A stretch of 64,000 nucleotides of DNA, taken from contig OZ020589.1 of NCBI GenBank assembly GCA_963971535.1, forward strand, positions 92,445,182 to 92,509,181, given 5' to 3'. The stretch comes from Notolepis coatsorum (taxonomy: Eukaryota > Chordata > Actinopteri > Aulopiformes > Paralepididae). This document shows, piece by piece, positions 57,446 to 64,000 of the stretch (position 1 is the stretch's first letter; every line of letters begins with the position of its first letter). A program made the translations under genes and the position numbers. A model generated the notes under the pieces. It did not search any database, was not told the DNA's origin, and saw only the letters and a program-made list of their open reading frames with translations.

Positions 57446-57737
57446 TGGATTGTGAATGGCAAATGTCACTGATAATTAAGTGTATTTTTTGCTTCTCTCT
57501 TTTCACAGCTGCTCCAGGACGGATGGCCGGCGCTGACAATTCCGAACCCCAACAGGGAAATCGAAGAGACTGTTGACAGTCAGGGGGTATAGTATCACAA
57601 GACCGAGATTATCAATTCCTGTTTACACCAATATAGAAGTGTGAGTGAAATTAACTCAAGTTTGGTAAAAATAGTTTGAATACAGAGAAACTTGCTTTCC
57701 AAACGGTGACGTTACGAGTGATTGAAGAAAGGTGAGA

Positions 57738-58805
57738 ATGGAAAATACACAGATAGGGGCAACCGGAGGGTTAGATGCACTGACCATAGGAAGGGTGGAC
57801 AATCTGTCTATTTCAACAACTGGAGATGTCACAATAAAAGTGACGAAAAGATGGCCAAAGATATTCAGGCCATTACAGAACCTTGTAGTTAAAGGAGGCC
57901 GGTGTAGAATGCGTACCCAAATCAAGATAATGCCGATAACCTCTGCAGACATTACATTGACCGAATTGGACGTTGACTTGATTGACTGGAATTTGATCGA
58001 CTCCCCTCTAGTGTCCAGTGAGACGGAGGGACTGGAAATAATGTCTTTTACTCCGCCACAGGGAGTCGTTGCAGCAAGCGACCCAGAGACAGCTGTATTA
58101 CCCGAGTCAATCCAAGCTGAAGTGTCCGTTGCAGATGACTGCCAGTTACAGACGTGCCTCCCTCTCGAAGAACAGCTAGCCGAGGCTAGACGGGTAGTGG
58201 ACTATCTCCAAGGCCTACTCCAGCCCACACAGCCCGGAGGGGAGACAGGTTCCAATCGCCTCTCTCCCTCTCCCTCTGGAGAACCAGATGGCCAGAGACA
58301 GGCCCAGTTGGGGCCACAAGGGGGTCCCGTGCCGGGACAACAACTAACCCCAATAGGACCACCCACGAGGTGGCAACCACGAGGAAAAGGTGTAGGCAAA
58401 GGCAGGAATCCGATTGGCTACCGTGTGCGGCAGGTGCACTGTTGGACGTGTGGGACCCTCGGACACATTGCTCGGAACTGTGCAGAGCAGGACCATATAT
58501 CCCCAACAGGGCGTGTTTGTGCAGGAACAGGTGGCGGGCCCCTCCCAACCACGGGCCCCTCTCAAGGAACTGTGACTGGACCAAATAGGTACGTGGCTTT
58601 CTCCTCCGAACAGGCTCCAGGGAACCATGGCGAGGATGGCATACCACCAGGACATGTTCTGGGCCCGATGACCCCAGGGTCATCCGGTCACAGGCAACTG
58701 ACCCACCGGGTCTCACAACCCGGGGGAGACCGCCAGTGTTGTTGGGGCTGTGGAGTGAAAGGTCATTTTCAAGGGTCATGTCTGCAGAGGCCACCGGCAG
58801 AATAA
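57738..58805 (+). CDS. Gag-like protein with two CCHC zinc knuckles
   Basis: The 355-residue frame starts at the ATG at 57738. The first 100 residues (LDALTIGRVDNL, RCRMRTQIKI) match nothing I recognise and may be matrix-like. Residues about 135-155 can form a short helix (LPLEEQLAEARRVVDYLQGLL). A Pro/Gly/Gln-rich basic stretch follows, then a first knuckle CWTCGTLGHIARNC near residue 235 and a second, CWGCGVKGHFQGSC, near 335, close to the end. CX2CX4HX4C knuckles are the nucleocapsid signature that binds genomic RNA in LTR elements. The 87-residue gap between knuckles is unusually long. No capsid major-homology region was recognised. No pol frame follows the stop. Confidence 0.75.
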   Translation: MENTQIGATGGLDALTIGRVDNLSISTTGDVTIKVTKRWPKIFRPLQNLVVKGGRCRMRTQIKIMPITSADITLTELDVDLIDWNLIDSPLVSSETEGLEIMSFTPPQGVVAASDPETAVLPESIQAEVSVADDCQLQTCLPLEEQLAEARRVVDYLQGLLQPTQPGGETGSNRLSPSPSGEPDGQRQAQLGPQGGPVPGQQLTPIGPPTRWQPRGKGVGKGRNPIGYRVRQVHCWTCGTLGHIARNCAEQDHISPTGRVCAGTGGGPLPTTGPSQGTVTGPNRYVAFSSEQAPGNHGEDGIPPGHVLGPMTPGSSGHRQLTHRVSQPGGDRQCCWGCGVKGHFQGSCLQRPPAE

Positions 58806-59430
58806 AAATATATGCAACTGACTAGGGTAGAGGTGGGATATATTGAATGATAAAATATGCTCCTAATTAGATTAGAATAAAAAGTAAATAGAGGTGTTAG
58901 GTGATTAGATTATGAATGAAAGTTACTAAAAACGAATGTATGGGTGACTGACAAATGCATGAACTAATCAGACTAACAAGAGGTCAAATTATGTTAAACA
59001 GTTAATCGATATTAGACAGTGTGATGATGTGACACTGCGGCAGCTAGTGATCAGTAAATTATCCATGCTCGGTCAACATTCAGATTGATCAAGAGGTGGA
59101 CTGCATGATTAAGAAATTAAAAGGACTCATAGTTGTTTCTAGTATTTTATAGTATTGATAGAAGCATATTAACAGTTATGAGCAATAGGATAGGTGTTTG
59201 TTTACTTTTATTTTTACTTCTCTTTTCTAGTGTGATATGAGCAATTCCTGACTTAGGCCGGGAGCGTACATTTCGTTTATTCATTTGATTTCCCTTTTTG
59301 TTTCTTAGTTAAAAATGAGCTAGAAAGCTCACAAGTTTGGTTTATTTTTTCATTTATTGGTTTGGCAGCGTTTTCTTTGTGTTTTGTTTTCTGTTTTCTT
59401 TCTTTCTGTGTGTTTTTTGTTTTTTCTTAG
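58806..59430 (+). other. Non-coding stretch after the gag-like ORF
   Basis: It is A/T-rich, with no frame resembling protease or RT in any register. It ends in a T-rich stretch and TTCTTAG at 59421-59430, a good splice-acceptor-like site. Confidence 0.5.
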
Positions 59431-59480
59431 GGTACCTGGCAAGCTGGGAGTGATCTCGACACATCAGGACGGGGTAGTAT

Positions 59481-59666
59481 ATGTCTGTAAAATGGACTGG
59501 GAACAAAGTGAAGGAACATGAGCTAGTTATGGATTTTTGTTCTCCGCCCATTGAATACCCAGTTTTAGCGGCTGGGGGTGTGTCGTGGTTGGTGATAGTG
59601 TTGGGAAGCATGATTCTCTGTACATTAATGAAGCTCAATGGATTTGGTCGCTATTGGCCAAATTAG
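59481..59666 (+). CDS. Small predicted membrane protein in the LTR element
   Basis: The 61-residue frame starts at an ATG 50 bp after the acceptor-like site. A charged N-terminus (MSVKWTGNKVKEHE) precedes one hydrophobic segment at about residues 32-52 (VLAAGGVSWLVIVLGSMI), followed by a short polar end. This fits a single-pass membrane protein. Position near the 3' end recalls an envelope or accessory gene, but it is far too short for an envelope, and no fusion peptide or surface subunit is visible. Function unknown. Confidence 0.4.
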   Translation: MSVKWTGNKVKEHELVMDFCSPPIEYPVLAAGGVSWLVIVLGSMILCTLMKLNGFGRYWPN

Positions 59667-60022
59667 TCTTGTGTAGGGTGTGAACATGTGCAATTGATAA
59701 TTGGCTTGTGATGTGGAAGATGTGTGTTTAAGGCGGTCTGTGACTTGTACACACAGGTTACTGGGAGAATGGATGTGTCAGTGCTGAACGTCCGGTCCGG
59801 GGTGCAGCTGTCCAAAACCAGAGGGAGACGGTAACGATGTTTGAATGTGTATTCCACATCGAGAGGTGGAGAGTATACTGTTTTGACAGCATAATATAAT
59901 GAGAGCCATGTGAATTTTTCAGAATTTTGAAATTTAATGATCTAGAAGCCATGAAATATATAGATAAATGATTTGGAAAAGAAAGTTGTCAAAAGCTCAG
60001 ACCAGTAAAGAGAGTCTGAGGG

Positions 60023-60334
60023 ATGGAAATGATGGATTCTCAATCAATTGTTGTGGTAGAAGTGATCCCCACTGTGCCCCGGAGCGATATATATTCACTA
60101 CAGGATACGGATGGGAGAGGACACTGGCTAGTGTCTACCCAGCGGTTCCATGGGGAACCACAACACTGCGGAGAACCAGGAGACGCCTACATCTCGGGCC
60201 GGGAGAGTCTTGGCCAACGCAGTGACCGAGTCTTGAGGCTTCAGAGGGAAACGACAGACAACCAACGAGGAGACAGGCAGCTAGGCCTCAGCAACAACTC
60301 CGGCTGTCAACAGAAGCAAGGCCTCAACTATTGA
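60023..60334 (+). CDS. Hypothetical hydrophilic ORF near the 3' LTR
   Basis: The 103-residue frame from the ATG at 60023 (GGGATGG context) reads MEMMDSQSIVVVEVIPTVPR and then a Gln/Arg/Gly-rich tail. An acceptor-like CTCAG lies at about 59996-60000. It has no domain I recognise and no membrane segment. It could be an accessory protein of the LTR element or a chance frame. Confidence 0.3.
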   Translation: MEMMDSQSIVVVEVIPTVPRSDIYSLQDTDGRGHWLVSTQRFHGEPQHCGEPGDAYISGRESLGQRSDRVLRLQRETTDNQRGDRQLGLSNNSGCQQKQGLNY

Positions 60335-60912
60335 CCAGGGGGTCAACAAGCGAAGGGGGGGAGCTGCTATCGCCCCTATCGACCACCAGGTCGTCTAAGG
60401 AGGGGAGGAGAAACAAACCTCTTCCACTGATCCGAGGGTCAACCAGCGAAGGGGTCGAGCAGCCAGCAACGACCTCCCCATCGCTGTGAAGAATAGAAGA
60501 TACTACAGCAGGGGGCTCTACCCCCTAAGAGAGGATCTCCACGAGTCAAGATGTGCTTGACAGAAGATGGGGTGTATTAGAAAGGCAATTTGCTTTCTGA
60601 GTTGCACCCAGCAGTCGTGATATTGCACCAGCTCTGAGCAATAAAGAGGAGGCAGGGTCAAATCTAGAAAACATGGACCCCCCTCCTCAAATGCTCCATT
60701 TGATCTTGGTACGAGAACAAGTTATTAAAGACTGCACATGATCACAAAAACTGAAATGGCTAATTTGAATTTTAGGATCTGAGTGTGGCAAACCATATAT
60801 ATGTTATCCTAATATGATTTAAAATGTCTTAAGTGTTATCTAGATAGTAGTGTGTAGAGATTGATATCTATGTTTGACATATTAAGGATAGGTAAACTAT
60901 CCGAGTGGGGAC
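60335..60912 (+). other. 3' non-coding region before the 3' LTR
   Basis: No frame of note. Two related blocks (GGTCAACAAGCGAAGG near 60341 and GGTCAACCAGCGAAGG near 60427) show a local duplication. A weak purine stretch, GAGTGGGG, precedes the LTR at about 60903-60910. Confidence 0.5.
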
Positions 60913-62381
60913 TGTTGTAAAATCCAAAACATATATATCATGATTAACTAATGTGTAGAAATATTTGGGCCTCAAAACAATAATTCATAGATTTGTGTGT
61001 GTGTGGTTACATAGACTGATTGTGCAAATGCCCTCCTGGGGTGACAATGGCATAGTGGCAGCTGGGGTAAGACTACTTCCCTTTAGGGGGTAGATCAAAG
61101 CAAAAGACAAAAGGTCACGTAGACATGTTATCTTGCTGGAGTTTCCTGTCACACACACACACACACATAGACACACACACACACAGACTCACACACACAT
61201 AGTCACACACTCACACACACACTCACACACACATAGTCACACACTCACACACACACACACATATTCACACACACATAGTCACACACTCACACACACACAC
61301 ACACACACACACACATTCTCACACACACACACACACATACACACACACACACACACACACAGAACATCTCCAAACAAGCTAACTATTTCCTGGTATATTG
61401 TTAAAATAGTAATTTGTATCTTGAATTAAGGTAAAATATAATTAGGTTTGGTCATACTAAAATGTCTACAATTAGTTAATGTGTCTGTGCTATTTTCATT
61501 TAGATTCAATATGATTAATTGATTGTTCTATATGGTATTGAAATGTATTCTATTAAGCTAACAGAATGATTAGATTTGTTAGATATATGTTCTAAAAATC
61601 AAACAGACTTAGTAATAAAGAAATATATCTGTGTTTAGGTAATCAATATATCTTGAGGTACATCAAAGTACTAACAAGTCAAGTAATGTGTTTAAGTAAA
61701 AGATATAAGGAAATGAAAATGATGCAATGTTTATATTGTTGACTGTAAGGACAAAGCCTGTTTGCAGTTATGGGAAGGGGGTTGGGCTATTAAGCCAAAC
61801 CCCTATTTTTCAAATACCAGCTTAAGCAGGCTTGTGATTGGGGCAATAATGGGATGATGTCATCAACTCGGAGACACTGGCCTGGGCTATAAGAATGGGG
61901 TGTAATGGTGGGAGAGGAACTGAGGAACAACCAAAGGACTCTGAACCAAACCAACCCACACAGGACAGGACCTCACCTACCATCTCACCCATCAACACCA
62001 AGGAAGCAGGCAGCAGAAGACAAAGGACTTTTTGGAGGGAAAACAGACTGCTTTGTTTTGTCAGCCAAGACAACACAAAGACCAGCAACAATTTATCAAT
62101 TATCATTCTTTATACTGTAATATTAGTCTGGTTGTTATCAAGACGGCATAGTGTCTTTGATAAACAACTATAGCATTTTCTTATTATAATTTGTATACAC
62201 TCTTAAACTTTGATTAAACAACTGTTATACTATTTTCCTCCTAATTCCTTCTGCCTTTCTGCCTGCTCAGTCAGTTTGAAGAGAAGTGATCCCAGCTTTA
62301 AGGTATTGAATCACAACGCAGAAAGAAGCAGCAAACAGGTTCTGATCAGAGCAGAACAGGACAGCTTGGGAATCCACTTCA
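60913..62381 (+). repeat. 3' LTR
   Basis: 1469 bp matching 52215-53679. The near identity of the two LTRs argues for a recent insertion. CATC follows at 62382-62385. Confidence 0.9.
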
Positions 62382-62385
62382 CATC

Positions 62386-62630
62386 ACTTCTGAATGATTA
62401 TGAAATGCGCGAGGCAGATTCACTCGTCACTGTACTACATCACTTCTGAAGTATAAACAAACTAGCTGACTGAACTAGAAAGCGTAACGTTATTATGTTA
62501 TTTCGCGTTTTTAACAACCAACTACCAGATTCAGTCGTCACTGTACATCACTTCTGAAGTATAAACAAACTATACTGCTGTGACGATTTTGAATATCTTA
62601 ACATGTATTTAGAGCACCTGGGGGAGCCTC
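62386..62630. repeat. Continuation of the satellite target
   Basis: One full satellite unit is followed by related CATCACTTCTGAAGTATAAACAAACTA blocks near 62440 and 62548. These look like the unexpanded ancestral form of the array at 51.6-52.2 kb. Confidence 0.7.
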
Positions 62631-63043
62631 ATGGTGGTCAATTACTACGGAAATGTTGTGTCTTACTAATAATAACTAATTCCGCGGTCAATATAAGTCT
62701 CTGTGATACTTTCTGAATATGATTTGGGAATGGGCAGGGTTATATTAGAAGAAAGACAGTGTAAACAATATAATTAACTCTGAATATAATAATGAGGAAA
62801 AATAAACAGGGTAGGGTAGTGCACCTTGTTGTGTTGTGTATCCTGTTTATTTTTCGTCATTATTATATTCAGAGTTAATTATATTGTTTACACTGTCTTT
62901 CTTCTAATATAACCCTGCCCATTCCCAAATCATATTCAGAAAGTATCACAGAGACTTATATTGACCGCGGAATTAGTTATTATTAGTAAGACACAACATT
63001 TCCGTAGTAATTGACCACCAGACTCTTTCTCTTAAGGCATTAA
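62631..63043. mobile_element. TTAA MITE with palindromic arms, copy D
   Basis: The left arm (62631-62809) and right arm (62840-63043) are inverse copies around a 30-bp spacer. The right end closes with CTTAAGGCATTAA. The left end lacks the outer 20 bp seen in copy C. The spacer is in inverse orientation relative to copy C. Confidence 0.75.
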
Positions 63044-64000
63044 TGAATGAAATGAATGAATGAAAACTTTATTCAACAGATTGCAGAATGGGTACAATAC
63101 AGTACGGCTCAATAGGATGCAGACCTGAGAAAGACGTTTGTCTTGTTTCCATCAGGGTCCCCCATTTTCAATTCATATAGACATACTGTATATGACATAC
63201 ATGACATACAGATAGTCAGTACTGCTACATCTATACATTTATGACATACCAGATTTGCAAATACAGTACTGTTTGTGATACAGAAGGAGTCAAGAAAAGG
63301 GAGTATATACATTTGACGTAGAAACTGTACATTGGAGGAGGTTGGGTGGGGGGGGTTGGGTACATTGGGATATTGACAACCATACTGGGTAATTTACATT
63401 GGAGGTGGTTGGGGGGGGGGGGGGGCGGGGGGCACACTGTATAAACAAGTAACACTGTACATTGAGGGGGGGGGGGAGGAGACACTGTACAAACAAACAC
63501 AATTGTACATTGAACTATTGACAAAACCATACTAGGTAAATGACTGTACATTGGAGGGGGTTGGGTTAGGATATTTACAGGGGCCAGTGTTGAATTGCAG
63601 TCTCCCGTAGGTGTCCCTTGAGAGAGGTTTTGAAAGTGGGTAGTGATCCACATTCCTTTACAGCTTTGGGTAGGGCGTTCCACATTGATGTGGCATAATT
63701 GCAAAACGTGTTTAGTCCCTTATTTGAGCCGAATCTGGGTTTAACATGATTTGTGGAGCTCCCTCTGGTGTTGTGATCGTGGTATTCACTGACCTTTGGG
63801 AAGTATTTTGACATGTACATGGGTACCTTGGTCGTGTAGTGTATCTTGTAGACCAGGCCCATTGCAAGTTGTTGTACTCTGTCGTCTACTCTAAGCCATC
63901 CTAGGTTGTCAAAGTGGGCAGGGGTGAGGTGGGTTCTAGGAGTAAGGTCAAGCAGTAGTCTGACCAGTTTGTTTTGAGATGTTTGTAATTTTGTTTTTAG
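63044..64000 (-). mobile_element. Third copy of the (CATT)n-tailed LINE, cut by the window edge
   Basis: The minus-strand tail (ATTC/ATGA repeats, 63044-63067) is followed by the typical 3' untranslated region, with long G runs near 63410-63475. The RT C-terminus reads MGLVYKIHYTTKV, then MWNALPKAVKEC, and stops at 63575-63577. The frame remains open for most of the part in view toward the window edge. Confidence 0.85.

Larger units (their letters stand above)
53701..57508 (+). other. Long leader/intron-like region of the LTR element
   Basis: A strong donor-like AGAG|GTGAGT lies at 53801-53810. A good acceptor, a pyrimidine-rich stretch and CACAG, ends at 57508. The 3.7 kb between them holds two repeat blocks (55085-55230 and 55315-56060), GCTAAGCTAA-type repeats near 54895-55030, and G/C-rich stretches with many CpGs. 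Short frames occur at 56847-57002 and 57254-57445. Splicing is inferred and not shown. Confidence 0.5.
52215..62381 (+). mobile_element. 10.2-kb LTR element with gag-like ORF and no pol
   Basis: LTRs of 1465 bp (52215-53679) and 1469 bp (60913-62381) start TGTTGTAAAATCC and end ATCCACTTCA. The 4-bp duplication CATC lies at 52211-52214 and 62382-62385 and restores the satellite unit CACTGTACATCACTTCTG when the element is removed. A primer site, a leader with a splice-donor-like site, a zinc-knuckle ORF and small ORFs follow in order. No protease, RT, RNase H, integrase or usual envelope was found in any frame. It may be a non-autonomous retroelement that borrows pol, or a remnant of a retrovirus-like element. 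Confidence 0.85.

Noticed and set aside
58186-58794. 202-codon minus-strand frame
   Set aside because: It is the shadow of the gag-like ORF on the + strand and has no recognisable motif.

Overview
This 64 kb window looks like transposon-dense intergenic DNA from a teleost fish. The element mix points that way: L1-like and L2/CR1-like LINEs, hAT and piggyBac transposons, Ty3/gypsy and BEL/Pao LTR retrotransposons, a Penelope-like element, a tRNA-derived SINE and long (CA)n, (CT)n and (AAT)n tracts. No host protein gene, rRNA, functional tRNA or CRISPR array could be recognised. Every recognisable coding region belongs to a mobile element, and most are broken. Family names are from motif recognition by eye, not from a database search.

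Left third (1-22.7 kb): a decayed gypsy element on the + strand is split by three insertions. An L1-like LINE (3377-12309, 14-bp target duplication, poly(A) tail) carries its own nested L2-like LINE with an open reverse transcriptase frame. A non-autonomous hAT-like element (12343-18707, 8-bp duplication CTCTGCAC) carries a BEL/Pao element whose two 609-bp LTRs look identical and whose pol has been replaced by about 2.6 kb of a 21-bp minisatellite. A second, internally deleted hAT (19358-21653, 8-bp duplication CATTCCAG) interrupts the integrase C-terminus. A gypsy 3' LTR follows near 22.5 kb.

Middle (22.7-42 kb): a broken hAT transposase gene on the minus strand (28944-23730) is interrupted by a LINE tail and by a TTAA-flanked MITE. 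A Penelope-like endonuclease remnant has a hammerhead-like motif downstream. A solo LTR has a SINE inserted at its edge. A 7.7 kb minus-strand LTR element (33108-40842) has almost no coding capacity.

Right third (42-64 kb): piggyBac transposase fragments are split by a MITE-like element that itself holds a second copy of the TTAA MITE and a tandem repeat. Three copies of one LINE family follow (44.8-48.4 kb +, 49.3-51.5 kb -, 63.0 kb to the edge -). A 36-bp satellite was the target of a 10.2 kb LTR element (52215-62381, 4-bp duplication CATC). That element has 1.47-kb near-identical LTRs, a tRNA-type primer site, a long leader with splice-like signals, a gag-like ORF with two zinc knuckles and a small membrane-protein ORF, but no recognisable pol. 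It and the minus-strand element at 33-41 kb share the start of their primer-binding sites (TGGTGCCGTT), long LTRs and absence of pol, and are the best candidates for poorly described biology.
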